From Thamnidium elegans (Eukaryota; Mucoromycota; Mucoromycetes; Mucorales; Mucoraceae): 64,000 bases of DNA. The stretch lies in contig JAIXMG010000009.1 of NCBI GenBank assembly GCA_025201345.1, forward strand, positions 930,001 through 994,000, in the 5' to 3' direction. Positions 1 through 11,800 of the stretch are shown here, one piece after another. The notes beneath the pieces are model-generated. The model searched no databases. It had not been told where the DNA came from and saw only the letters and a list, made by a program, of their open reading frames with translations. The first letter of the stretch is position 1. Each line of letters begins with the position of its first letter. A program made the translations under genes and the position numbers.

Positions 1-545
1 GGTAGAACAAGCCACTTTGATTTCTTGGACAAGTAAGAAATCAAAATTAGGCTTATTCGTCTTTATAAGGTTCTAATTAATATCTAAATGTTTCTTTTCA
101 TATTACATCTTCCGAAACGAAATAATTCAAAAAGAATAGTAGAATTGATGGTATTGGAGTGTCTTTGATTGAGTCTCTTTTTGCATACTAAAGCAAAAGA
201 TAGACTTGAGCAATTTTAGAAAAACTTGATACACAGGCTCACAAAAAAAGTACAGTGTATTACTTTTCACGTACATTTTACCTAATGCAAATAGTTCAGT
301 GAAAACTTTAGGTTTATATGAGCATTATAAAACAAAAGCACAAAATAAAAAAGAAGATTTATATGTAAAATAAATAAAGTTAATCACGATAATAATAGAG
401 GGTCTACTTACCCATATGATCTATTTATTCATCATATTGTATTATACAACTATTTGTTTTGTATACATTAATTAATCGTTTTTATTATACATGTGTGAAC
501 TTGTTGTTCCAATTTGATTCATGCAAATTTTTTTTATGTGGATAA

Positions 546-716
546 ACGAAATTAAGTGAGCGTGTCACACATTTGGTATCAACTTACAATGAGCTATATA
601 CAGTGAAAGAAGCAATCCAATACTTAGATATTTCAAAAGATATTGATAAAGGACGCATTAGAATATATCAAAGCAGAACTTTTATTGTTACTATTTTGGA
701 AATTGAAATTCTCTAG
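546..716 (+). other. Possible coding remnant, unrecognised
   Basis: A 57-codon open stretch with no ATG at its 5' end reads as a plausible charged, helical peptide (for example NELYTVKEAIQYLDISKD) and stops with TAG at 714-716. It has no recognisable family and no clear splice acceptor in front of it. It may be an exon or fragment of the gene whose last exon lies at 1202-1515, or a chance open frame in AT-rich DNA. The flanking DNA at 1-545 and 717-1201 shows no other convincing coding signal, apart from a T-tract of about 45 bases near 1107-1153. Confidence 0.2.
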
Positions 717-1102
717 CAACATCAATAGGCAGCAAAACTGCTCCCATCACTAATGACAATACTGTGTACTCCAAACATGTGATCAAACTTTTTTGGCCTT
801 TGACCTTCATTGAAGTCCGAACATTTGTCTGTATAATACGCCAAAAAATTATTTGATTTTTTCCCTTTCTTCCCTTTCTTTAGCATTATCAAAACCTATT
901 TTCTTTTACACAAAAAAAGCACAAAATATGTTTATAAAAGTCGCATTTATGCAAGACCTTATCCCCTCCAGAAAAATAAAAAGTATTATTACTTTTTGGT
1001 TTTATTGTAATAATTATACCTTGCCTCTGGTATACCTTTGGTGGGGCCCAAAAAGCTTTCACTTTATTAAAGGAAAAATTAAATTCCTCTGCTAAAAATT
1101 GT

Positions 1103-1155
<53 letters not shown>

Positions 1156-1201
1156 TTTATATTATACAATCTAAATATTTTAAACTAAAATATATTTATA
1201 G

Positions 1202-1515
1202 CTGCTGATAAGTCATACAAAGTGCGAATAAAGGAACTAGAAGAATTAACTTTACAAAAAAGCCAAATCGCTTTGGCCAAGGACATCATTTCCCGACGCG
1301 ACGATTCTCTCATAAAAGTAGGAGAGAAGTTAGTTTCTAGCCCAGAGTATTGCGAAGAGTTGAGACTAAAAATTAATGGAATTAACCAATTTAAAGCCTA
1401 CTTGCTCGCAGAGTTAATTGCAACAGAGATCCAATACGACAGTATCATAAGGGGTTTAGAAAAAGAAAGAGACTCTCTCTGGGAAGAAAGTAATCGAATC
1501 GTTGCGACTTTGTAA
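1202..1515 (+). CDS. 3'-terminal exon of an unknown coiled-coil protein
   Basis: The reading frame begins right after a good acceptor (tttatag, AG at 1200-1201) and runs about 104 codons to TAA at 1513-1515. The first in-frame residues (AADKSYKVRIKELEEL) are not preceded by an ATG, so this is a last exon. The peptide is rich in Glu, Lys and Leu with heptad-like spacing (KELEELTLQKSQIALAKDI; LEKERDSLWEESNRI), suggesting a coiled coil. I do not recognise the family. The upstream exons cannot be located; a long poly-T tract occupies the presumed preceding intron. Confidence 0.45.
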
Positions 1516-2070
1516 TCTTTTCCATTGTGTTTTTATACTATGGCACTGTTTCGATAATAAAATTTATATGCTGGATTTCCCACCTATTTTTTTCTTTGAA
1601 TATTTTGAGTACTACAGCAAAATGCTTAAACGTCCATTGGGTAATTTTTTCTTTATTCAGTATTATTACCCGGTAAGAATAAATAGTATATCATGCTTTA
1701 ACTGGAGGAGGTTCCTAGTTATCGCCAGGAATACCCAAGATACTAGTAACTATTATATATATTTCAAAAATAGGAGTGAAATCTAGTACGTATGTATCTT
1801 TCTTCTCAAATATAACCGTCTTTTTCTTATCGTACTTTTTTTTCAGTGATTGTAAAAGTTAGTGCTTTTAAAACACAATGGCCCTACAAAAGCAAGTGCA
1901 ACTTTTTTTTTACGATAGTATTATATCAATATTTTGCCGATATAGTATTTAGCTATATAACGCGTACTTTATTTAACTTGAAGCTGTTCAGTTTAGAGAT
2001 AATGTAGTCGAGTCTACACAGCGGGAGAAGAACGTCCATTTAAAAAAATAACAGGGGGTTCGCGATAGCG
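1516..2070. other. Intergenic, no gene seen
   Basis: AT-rich DNA with T-runs. Short open frames here have no coding character. It separates the coiled-coil exon from the decayed ORF at 2071-2547. Confidence 0.5.
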
Positions 2071-2547
2071 TTATTCTTTTAAACATGCAATTATTATATG
2101 ACCATTACCAGAAAACCAAGAGCCAGTGAAATCGTCTTCATATAACACAATATCCAGAACGGTGCCGTGCTCGGAAAACAATTTTAATAGGTAGGCCTTT
2201 ATGTATTCATAATCTTGAAGAATAATTCCGGAAAGAGTGACGCTAAAATATCATTGATGCCATAAACTCCAATGTTTGCTTTTAAAGAGTAATCTCAACC
2301 TTCGTACTTGAAAATCACAGGTTTATCAGAAGCATGATTACAACCATCGTTTGTACGCAAGGCTAATACGTACACGCGATGTGTATTTGTATTCTTTGAA
2401 ACCAAACCGAGACCTTGGCCTTTAGTGAAAGCCTTTCTTAAGGCCTTTAGTAAGGGCTTTTGCATGGCCTTATTTTCTATATGCAACATATAAATCACGG
2501 AATGAGATTTCAGTTCTTGGAGAAGATTTGATTTCAACAGGTTCCAT
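2071..2547 (-). pseudogene. Decayed ORF with RRM-like C-terminal segment
   Basis: Read on the minus strand from ATG at 2545-2547 (MEPVEIKSSPRTEISF...), the frame breaks after about 25 codons. It resumes in another frame (KALRKAFTKGQGLGLVSKNT ... KPVIFKYEG), meets a TGA near 2295, continues in frame (DYSLKANIGVYGINDILASL), then shifts again into DYEYIKAYLLKLFSEHGTV ... GHIIIACLKE with stop at 2071-2073. The last part resembles an RNA-recognition-like fold as found in ORF1/gag-type proteins of LINE elements, but that assignment is only an impression. Two frameshifts and one stop indicate an inactive gene or transposon relic. Confidence 0.5.
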
Positions 2548-2976
2548 AGCTGATTTTAAGTATAACAAAAAGTGTTGTAGATAGAAAGAAAAGCTACGCC
2601 CTCCTCCTTTTTTAACAGAACGAATGATCAGTTAATAACAACATATCAAAACTTACATATTGAAAAGATAAATCACTGCCCTCCTGTCGCGTATAAAATC
2701 TACTATTGGTCACAATGGTGCAAACCTCTACGTAATAACTCTCATCTAGGGAAATATGTAGCATATGTTCGTTTATTCATCATTGGCTATGATAAAAAAT
2801 CGCAGCTACTTTTTTAAAAAATGAAATCATAATGACGAAATGTGTTTCCATATAAGGTAATATGACGCAATTGACATTGACGTTGAAAAAAGTATAAATA
2901 TAAGGCGCTTTTTTTTAGAAAAAAAAAAAAAGTTTATTATTATCATTTAATACAATAATACAAAAAAAAAAAAAAA
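2548..2976. promoter_or_regulatory. Upstream region of the CsbD-family gene
   Basis: No gene is visible. A TATA-like stretch (gtataaatataag) lies near 2891-2903, and an A-rich leader of about 14 A's ends directly at the ATG at 2977, as expected for a short, highly expressed fungal transcript. The assignment as promoter is inferred from position. Confidence 0.4.
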
Positions 2977-3273
2977 ATGTCCTCTCCATCAAGAACTGAA
3001 GCTAAGAAAGATCAATTCATCGGTCACGCTAAGGAAAACGTCGGTTATGCAGTAGGCAATGAATCTCTTGAAACCAAGGGTAAAACTCAAGCTAATGCAG
3101 GTCAAGTTGAAGAGACTGCAGTCAATTTAACAGGGTATGTTCAAGGTGCAATTAATCAAGCAAGTGGTGTTATCCAAGGTACAGTCAATGCTATTACTGG
3201 AAATACCTCTGGTGAAGCAGAAAACAAGGTTCAAGAGAAAAAGGGTGAAGCACAAAAATCCTTAAACTCCTAA
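2977..3273 (+). CDS. CsbD-family stress-response protein
   Basis: An intronless 98-aa protein, MSSPSRTEAKKDQFIGHAKE..., ends in TAA at 3271-3273. It has the small, hydrophilic, Gly/Ala/Lys/Glu-rich layout of the CsbD family: an N-terminal block with AKENVGYAVGNESLETKGK, a middle block with VNLTGYVQGAINQASGVIQG and a lysine/glutamate-rich tail. Bacterial CsbD is a general-stress protein; fungal relatives have been described as cruciform/mismatch-binding or stress-induced proteins. No signal peptide or membrane segment. The start is set by an A-rich leader and the lack of any upstream in-frame ATG. An AATAAA-like signal (gtaaataaata) follows at about 3304-3314. Family membership is fairly secure; function is inferred. 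Confidence 0.8.
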   Translation: MSSPSRTEAKKDQFIGHAKENVGYAVGNESLETKGKTQANAGQVEETAVNLTGYVQGAINQASGVIQGTVNAITGNTSGEAENKVQEKKGEAQKSLNS

Positions 3274-4072
3274 AAAAAAAATTATTACATCTAAATTCAA
3301 TTTGTAAATAAATATATCCTTTTTCTGTTTCATAATTTTTTATTGTTGTTGCTCTTTATGCCAGTAGTAGACGCGTTTGTACAGAATTTATTAATAGTGG
3401 GAAATCGATAATTGCTCTTTTTTGCTTTGAAATGGTTTAATTGGACCACAGGGAGCTTTAAATAAATAGTTCTTGTGCATGATATTTGTTTTATAGTTTA
3501 CTAGAAATAAGCACAATATTTTTTTTTCTATCTGCAGAAAACCATAAATTATCAATGAAAATGGCGTGTACTACTTTGCTTCCAAGGTACTTCTTTACTT
3601 CTGCAAATAATTTCTATGTATATTTTCTATTAATTTTTTTTTAATCCGCGGAAAACCTGTATTACATTTCACTTCCATGGGAAAATACTTAAATCAGATA
3701 AGCTTTTATTGACGGATCATAGAATATAGTAGACTGTCAAAAAGTTAACGCAATAAAACCATACAAGTGCTTACTACTATATGTTTCCAAATAACATGCT
3801 TTATTACATTGATTTGTTAGTTACGCTTTTCTATATATCTAAATAACCGGTTATAGTGAATATGTTATAGCAGCAAAATCAGCCTCTTTTACTTGGTTGT
3901 AACATGACCAACAATCGTACTTTTTTTTTCCCTTACAATTTAGAGTTTGTATCTCAGATTTACATATGACTTCTTTTTGCTCTCATAATATGATTTAGTG
4001 ATCAAAAAGTTCGGATATAAAAAGTTGAAATTTTTTTCTTGTTCATTTTAACCATTTTTGTTTGTCAATAAT
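3274..4072. other. Intergenic region upstream of the MFS gene
   Basis: No coding signal seen. It contains T-runs and, near the right end, a TATA-like stretch (gatataaaaag, about 4013-4023) suitably placed for the transporter starting at 4073. Confidence 0.4.
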
Positions 4073-5476
4073 ATGTCAACAATAAAAAGTAACGAATTAC
4101 TTTCGCTGAATCAAAGGCTAATTCGGTCACCCCTCGTTTCCTGTATGGCCGGTTGTATCATCTTATGGGTTAGTTTTGGTATCCGTCAAACGTTCGGTGT
4201 ATTCTTGATCCCTATTACCGAAGAGACTGGTTGGACGCGATCTACGTTTTCAATTGCAGCAGCTCTATTACAATTATTATGGGGGTTTTCTCAACCTTTT
4301 TTAGTGTATTTAGCAGAAGGAAAAGTAGGTTTTGGTAAGACGATCTTTATTGGGTCAATCTTTTATGCAGTTGGTTGTTTTATGCTCTATGCATCGAATC
4401 AAGCATCCGGTTTATTTATTTTTGCTATGGGTGCTGTGATTGGTATCAGTGCTGGTGGTAATTCGTTCCCTAATGTGTTGGCTTCCATCGGTAGAAGATT
4501 TCCGCAAAACTCTAAACAGCAAAGTATGGCGTTTGGTATTGTGTCAAGTTTTGGAAGTTTGGGCCAGTGTTGCTTTTTACCAATAGCTAGAGCATTGTTG
4601 AACTCAATTGGTTGGAGAATGTCTTTTATTGTGTTTGGTAAGTTAAGAAAAATAAAGTACATAGTGTATCTCCGTATTTTCGGAGCTGCAGTAAAAAAGT
4701 TTTTTTTTTTCATTGTTTACTTTGAATAATTTGTACTTTATAAATAAGAATTGTTGGCCCCTGAGTTCAATATGGTTAATTAATCTTACAAAAGGTATAA
4801 TGATGGCAGCGTTAGCGCCACTCGCCTATTACTTGCAAACGGTTCCACCTATCCCGGCGTTACCAGACAACATCAAGACCAAAAACTTGGTAAAGAGTTC
4901 CGATTCCATTTCTGGCGAGAACGCAACTGAGAAGGTGACTGAACTGGAAGTTACGGAACAGGATGAATTTGAATGCCGTCCCTTAGAAGATATTTCCGCA
5001 CCTGACATCAAAACAGCTTTAAAAGAAGCATTTTCTTCGCCTACTTTTGTTTGTATCACTTTAGGGTTCTCAGTTTGTGGGTTTCATATTGCGTTTTTGT
5101 CGACTCATCTTCCTGCCTACATTGTAAGTTATAATCGATTTTTTATATTTTTTGGTTGCTAAATGTTTTTTTTTAAATATATTTTAGCAAGATAATGGTA
5201 TTGATTCTTCATTAGCCGGTAATGTCTTTTTTTTTTTTTTTTTTTTTTTTTTTTGCAAATCATATGTTGACACTGTTTCTTTTAGCTTGGACAATATCAA
5301 TTATGGGGTTAGGATCAATGTTTGGAACAATTGGTACTGGGTACCTTGTCACATTTATCAAACCTAAATATGTCTTGATGGGAATTTATGGATTACGAAC
5401 AGTTCTTCTTGTTATTATAACCTTTATTCCTTTATCAGTAACAACTGTAATTGTTTTTTCCGTGTTTTTCGGCGTA

Positions 5477-5507
<31 letters not shown>

Positions 5508-5826
5508 CGATTTAATTTACAATTTCTTTAAGTTTCTTTGGCTATCTACTGTTCCTCCTACAACTAAATTTGTTGGTACAGTATTTGGTCACCGATATCT
5601 TGGTACACTTACTTCTATTACGTTTGTGGGACATCAGATTGGAGCTTTCTTGGGCGCATACGTAGCGGGTGTTGTGTATGATAAAACTCATAGTTATGAA
5701 CGTATGTGGTATGGCTCCTTAGCGGTTTCTATTTTTGCGGTGCTTGTTAATTTTTGTGCGGGTGTTGAACCAATTAATGAAAAGAGAAAAAGACAGAGAG
5801 CTATTGATATTGAAAATATGAAGTAA
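4073..5826 (+). CDS. MFS transporter, monocarboxylate-transporter-like
   Basis: Five exons join in frame: 4073-4637, 4795-5123, 5188-5218, 5286-5473 and 5533-5826, giving a 468-aa protein. All introns are GT-AG, and two contain long T-runs (5219-5285 and 5474-5532). The start is the first ATG of the frame (MSTIKSNELLSL); codons further upstream lack an ATG. The protein has about twelve hydrophobic segments in two halves. The first half includes VSFGIRQTFGVFLIPITEET and WGFSQPFLVYLAEGKVGFGK; a hydrophilic loop rich in acidic residues (about 220-270) precedes the second half (ISIMGLGSMFGTIGTGYLV; GHQIGAFLGAYVAGVVYDKT). This layout matches the major facilitator superfamily, monocarboxylate/oxalate-formate type, a plasma-membrane proton-coupled carrier family. 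The substrate cannot be told. No damage is visible. Confidence 0.85.
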
Positions 5827-6812
5827 AGCTTTTTTTGTTGCTGTAAAAATGTAGCATGAATTTACATTATTTTCTTTTGAGTTTAAAAAAAAGAAGGATG
5901 ATCTACGCCTGGAATTTTTTTTTTTCAGTTTGGGGTTTTATCTCCTATTAGTTAAAGTTAATTATAGTTAATGTATGGCAAGTTGTTGTCTAACAAAATT
6001 GAAGAAGAAAGGAGAGAGTGTGTGTGGACCCTTCTCTTTTTTTTTTTTTTTTTTTTTTTTCTGGCGCTGCCTTTAAATAATCGGACTGTGATTTGATTTT
6101 CTTTGTTCCTGAAATGTTTTTAAACTAAGATAAGGTTGTTATAGTTACCATCTAATGTCCTATTCTATAACTATAATACATATGTATACATAGAGAAGGA
6201 AGGGAAAATAATAGCAGGTAAAAAAGAAAAGAAAAAGGTTTTGCATTTGAGAATATAGCAACTTATAGAATCAACTTCCGAGGTAGAAAAAAAAAAGCGA
6301 TTGCTGCTTTAAATAAAGATATTATAAAGTTGACATTGTCCTACTTCTGACATTAAACGCTAGGAACCCTACGCTCACTCGAGTTGAAATCAAAAATAGA
6401 TGAGATTACTTTCAATTATGCGCAACATAAAACGAATTTATATACTTTTTTATAATACACTTTTGATGTTACGCAAAGAAAAATGTCGCTTTTTTTTTTA
6501 AGCAGCCATATAAAGTTTTTTCTTTTTTCGTATTGTTATCCTATTTAGTCCTACAGTAAAGTATATATATATTTTTTTACTTTATTTAATACATGTGTAT
6601 GTATAAAATGTACACAAAAAAAAAAAGAAAGAGAAAGTAAACTACTACTCGGCCTAGGCTCATTTTAAAATTTCAACTCAGTAAGACATTTAACTACAAA
6701 AAAACTAGTTACCTTTTATTATTTTTTTTTAAAAAAAAGAAAAAAAAACTATATATATAAAAAAAAAGAAAAGACAAAAGGTATGCTGGAGAGATGAATT
6801 AATAAAGAGAGC

Positions 6813-6843
<31 letters not shown>

Positions 6844-6947
6844 CGAGTATTTTTTTTGTCGGCGTGTGCGTATAGAAGAATATGATAATTTGTGTGTGTG
6901 TGTATATATATATAAATTAGAATAAAAAAATTACATAGAATAAAAAG
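5827..6947. repeat. Intergenic DNA with microsatellites
   Basis: No gene is seen between the two convergent genes. The stretch holds poly-T tracts (about 6039-6060), a purine microsatellite of GAGA/GATA type (about 6803-6846) and a (GT)n(AT)n run (about 6891-6914) just before the end of the methyltransferase gene. Confidence 0.6.
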
Positions 6948-8290
6948 TTAATCAAACTGTTTTTGTACTAAAAAGGCATATAGACCCATAAATGACTTTG
7001 ACTGGATTAATGCGTGCCTGGTTCTACCCATCAGGGTATCATAGTTTTGATGATCAGTAATATTAAGAGATTGTTTCAACCAAGGTGATAAACCATCAAG
7101 TGTACCTTGAAATAATTGGATATATGCTTCACCAATAGGACCACCCCAACCTAGCGGCACCTCTCTGTATTCGCTCTGTAAGATTTTCATACCGCCTCCT
7201 GTTTCAGTCAGTAAGAAATCTAATTTAGCTCCTATTGAAGCATCTAAACCAAACGAAGCACAAAATGATTCAACTAAAAGAGGGGAAATAGAGGGTTGAG
7301 GTCAATTTAAAAGAAATAAACTTAAAAAAAAGAAAAAAGACTTACAAGCTTCTGTATAGCTTCTAGCAACAGAGTCAGAAGTTGTAATCTATTATAAAAT
7401 GTATGATTAGAATATACGGAAAAACCTTGGGCTCTTTTTTTCTTTTTTAGTCTTACCCGCATATCTAACTCAACACATTGAAAACAACCACCGTCTTTTA
7501 AAACACGTTTAATTTCGGAAATGATAAAAGGCCATTCATTTGTTTTAAAAGCAAGCACTACAAATCTATATTTACAATTTAAATATATAATATATAATAT
7601 ATATTATATGTTTTATAATTACCTCATTTGAATAAAATCTATATCAAAAAAAAAAAAAAAAAAAAAATTACATAAAAAAAGAAGAATGAATTTTTTTTTG
7701 TGCATCAGAAAAAAAAAAAAAAAAGGGTGTTACCAAAAGATTTATCAGGATAAGGTAATCCTTGTAATACATTTGCTTCAGTAAAACTAAGATTAACAGG
7801 TCTAATTACTTGTGGCCATAAACTACACATATCGATACCAGAAAAATGACAATTTGGGTACTCTAAACTGGTCTCACATAACCAAGTTGCAGGTCCACAA
7901 CAAACATCTAAAATATCTAATCCACCAGATTGAAAGTCCATCCGTTTTAATGCTTCAACCATGATATTACTACAATAATAAAAATATAAGAATATATACA
8001 CACGCAAAATATTATTATTATTATTACAATCCAAGTAATTCTTTGGTGACAAAGTGCTCTTCATGTAACCTATCAATCTCTTTGTCATCTCTCGGTAACA
8101 TGTATGTACTATCTGGGTTAGCATGATAACATCTTCCGAAAATTACTCTTTTTGAAGGCTTTTGATGTATAATACTGGGTTTTTCTTCTGCTTCTTCAGT
8201 TATAATAGTTGCAGCTGTCGAATTATTTCGAAATCCTGATCTTAGTTTTTTACTGTTACTTGGTGGATCGCGTGAAATATTACCACCCAT
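6948..8290 (-). CDS. SAM-dependent methyltransferase (class I, methyltransf_25-like)
   Basis: Six exons on the minus strand: 8028-8290, 7734-7969, 7623-7638, 7457-7565, 7346-7388 and 6948-7273, giving 330 aa. The third exon is only 16 nt (encoding parts of DFIQMR). After a basic, Ser-rich N-terminus (MGGNISRDPPSNSKKLRSG) and a YMLPRDDKEIDRLHEEHF segment comes motif I, LDILDVCCGPATWLCETS, at about residues 105-122, then CHFSGIDMCSLWP (acidic residue contacting the SAM ribose), ANVLQGLPYPDKSFDFIQMR and a post-motif helix WPFIISEIKRVLKDGGCF. The C-terminal third carries VPLGWGGPIGEAY. This is typical of cytosolic LaeA/TAM-like fungal methyltransferases. Substrate unknown. The start ATG (8288-8290) is the only sensible one. 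Confidence 0.85.
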
Positions 8291-8460
8291 TTTTTTTTTG
8301 TAAAAAAGGAAAAAGAAGTGAAAAAAAAAAAAAAAGAAAGAGAAAAGAAAGAGAAAAGAAAGAGAAAAGAAAGAGAAAGAGTGAACAAATAAAAGTAAAT
8401 TTCAACCCCTTTATTCTTTGGGGATCATCGGAACTTCCAGGATTCTTTGTACGCCTTTAC

Positions 8461-8515
<55 letters not shown>

Positions 8516-8840
8516 TTCCTTATAAAAACTCCTCTTCTCCTTCTCCTTTTGAACGTAAACTTTTCCTTTAGTGAAATTCTACGCATAGTATATATGTATA
8601 TAATACACTCAAAACAGGGGGTTCTTTCCCTCGCATGACGAAAAGAGGAGGAAAAAAAAAAAAAAAAAAAAAAGTCCTTCTTTTCTTTTTCTGTAAAGCA
8701 TATGATATCAATTATTAATTATCCAAAAGGTCATTCAAGGCCTCAATTTCTTAAATTCCTATAATTGGCAAAGAAATGTTCACGTAATACGAAAAGGATA
8801 AAGTTTTTATTTGGTAAGCAAATTTACTCACACAAAAAGA
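8291..8840. repeat. Purine-rich tandem repeat and poly-T tracts in the methyltransferase upstream region
   Basis: Directly upstream of the minus-strand methyltransferase start lies an AAGAGAAAAGAAAG-type tandem repeat (about 8329-8380). It is followed by a T-tract of about 52 bases (8463-8514) and an A-tract (about 8653-8673). Apparent Lys- and Phe-rich reading frames here come only from these tracts. Such purine/pyrimidine runs are common in fungal promoters; a regulatory role is a guess. Confidence 0.6.
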
Positions 8841-11800
8841 TTATATGCCATACATGAAAGATTTATCATCTTCCTCAATTGCTTTTAAAGTCTTTTGATA
8901 TAAACAATAAATAGCTAAACCTTGTAAAGCACTATACATAATAACTGATTCAGGTAATTTCTCTCTATCCCAACAAGTACTAGAAAACTTTTTAGCATTC
9001 AAAGTTTCAAAATCATGTTTAGCATCCATAAATTGTTTACGATCAGGCCAATCTCGTAAATAAAGATCTATAGATTGAATAAAGCTAAATGTCTCTGCTT
9101 TACCATAATTTGCTCTAAATGCTAAATCTACACAGGGCCCAATAGTAAATCCTAACTTTTTTGTCATTTCTTCTTCAATATAAGATGGTGACCAACATAC
9201 TCGTTTGATAGAAGGGTCAGTTAACAATCTGCCAAATTTAGTATTTTTTAGTGACCCAGCAGGTTTCATCATAAATGTCTTTTCTACAAGAGCTGTATAT
9301 GATTCACCAGTACTTAAATACGTTTGGATCGCTTTTAAAACAACTCCTCGGGTTCTACGAATAAAATGGTATCCAATAGCTACAGTAAAATTAGTTCCTT
9401 CTGGTGGCATATAAACCATATCCAATTCTTCAGGTGTTGTCAACTTTAACATGTAAAGCTCTGGCTCGGCGTCTTCACTGTAAAGATATGTACCATCTAC
9501 AAATGTAGGTAACGATTCAATAATTTGAGATTTTGTCTTTTCTTCCGTCTTTTTTGCTAAAAGGATTTTGGCATTTATAATAGGGAAATCCTCATCTCGA
9601 TTTGAACCATCATCGTCATCTGAGCCATGATAGTCAGCATAAGGATTTTCAATACGAGGTCCAGTAAATTTGGTACGAATAGGTATCTGGTTCATAGGCA
9701 TTTGCATTACATCAGGTCGTTCTTCTTTAACCTCCCAATTATTTTGATTTTTAGTGGAATTCATTGTACCTGTTTCACTATCACCAATCTTACCGCCACG
9801 AGTATAATTATCATGTACTTTAGTATTAAACTTGACAGGCTCAGAAGAAGATGTAGGCTCTTGTTGTTCAGAGATAGCGGGGTTCATGAGAGCATCCATA
9901 GTTAAATCTTTACCTTTTTTCCAATCGTCAATAGTAGAATTTACAAAGGTTTTCCATGTTTTACTACTCATTTGATCTTTCGTTTCTGGTGCCCATGTAA
10001 AACTGCCTCCTTGGTTTCCAACTTGAATACGGCTCTTGAGATCACTAGTGTATTTCTTTTTATCAGGTTTACAAGAGATAAATTGAGGTGATTTCTCTTT
10101 AGGCTCTAGGTTAGATGGTACATGAGTAGGTGATAGACGCAAGTTGTTGTTATTATTTGGGGATGACACGGGATTCAACTTTTGTTCAGTAGGTCTAGGT
10201 GAACTGTATGACTTTTTTGGAGAAGCTATAAAATAAAATAGGGTTTATACGTATATATTTTTTTTTTACTGATTAGTTTGTCATTTTCTTTGTTCATTCG
10301 TACCTAATACTTTTGGCTCATTCCATTGGTTAGGCGATCCTTTAGATGATGCATCCCATTTATTTTTCCATTGATTCCCGCCTGCTTCTGTATATGTACT
10401 CCATTGATTGGTACTAGACTGAATATTTTCATTATTCTTTTGACCTGTTTGAGTATTGATATCTGCTTGAGCTTGAGTGTTGCTGTAGTCGTTGTTATCA
10501 TCATCCCATTTAATATTCTCCTTATTATCTAAACTAGCGTCCCCCCATTTATTTGGTAGTTCCTTTGAGGTACCGGTTTTCCATTGATGTTTCGTACTTG
10601 TATCTTTTGACCATTGATATGTTTTTCCTTGAGCAGGTTGTTTTTGGTTTATTTTAGCAGCAAAGTTGTTTCCAATAAAAGGTTGATCATCCAGCATTTT
10701 CGTACCCCACGTATCATACTCGATTTCTGCATCGTTTGTCTCTTGCGTAGGCGCATCAGAGAATCGAGGTGATAGGACCTTTTGATCTAATAAGGTCGAA
10801 TTTAATTCTTGTTCCAGCGATTGAAGGCTAGTACTTTTATACGTACTGGTTGGCTCAATCACCCGGTCCGTACCGCTAGATTCAGCTGCGTTGGGAACGA
10901 CAGCCACGTCTTTTACAGATCGTTCAAGAGCAACTTGTAAATCACGCTGGAATCGAATATCTTCATCGTCATATCCATCCTCCGTAATACGAACAGCATT
11001 GGTCGAAGGCTGACGGATCACGGGTGGTTTGGCCGGATTCTTTGGTTTAACAATATTGATAGTTCCAGTATTAGGTGTTGAATTAATACCAGCAGCACGT
11101 TGAACATGCCATCTATCCACAGCCTTTTGAGATGATTGAGAAGTAACAGTGTACGGCCAATAATACTCTTCCAACGAAGGATAATGTTGCGTATACTCGT
11201 GCAAAGCCAATACACTCAAGACGTCAAATACAGCATACACCAAGGCCTTTGGTGGTAAAGGACACATTAACCAAATGCAATCATCGCCAGTAAACAAGAA
11301 CTGAGAGCCGGTCAGTTTCGCCTTTTGAAATTCATGATTGCCTATCCATTCTGAAGCAAATTTATTCAAAGCGTTTCCCAAATTCATTTGTTCCACAGCA
11401 ATTGGTTTTAATTTAGCTTGTAAATCAAGGACAGGCGATAATTCGATACCATGAATGTAGGATTCAATAGCTAACGCGTCGCTTCGAAATGCCCAGCCGA
11501 TAATGTCCAATGATTCGTCTTCTAAGATGCGTTTTAATTTATCAGTGACGACTTGTACACCAATAATATCAACTTGAATAGCATACCCCTTGTATTTAGA
11601 TACACCAATTTGAAGCAACTTTAGTTCAGGTAATGACTTACGAAGACCCAGAAATTCACAATCCACAGCAATACGTTTAGAATCGTATACATCCTCAATT
11701 ACCTGATCCAATTGTGAGGCGTTGGTTACAGATATACATGTAGCAATTTGTCCAGATGGTTCCAATTCCACTTGGATGGTTTGGTCATCTAGTCGTGTCC

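Noticed and set aside
853..1095. 80-codon open frame on the plus strand
   Set aside because: Low-complexity hydrophobic/aromatic composition from AT-rich DNA, no splice or start context, no recognisable domain.
4399..4713. Minus-strand open frame inside the MFS gene
   Set aside because: Opposite-strand shadow of a well-supported spliced transporter gene.
8447..8638. Short plus-strand frames with long poly-Phe
   Set aside because: Encoded by the T-tract at 8463-8514; not coding.
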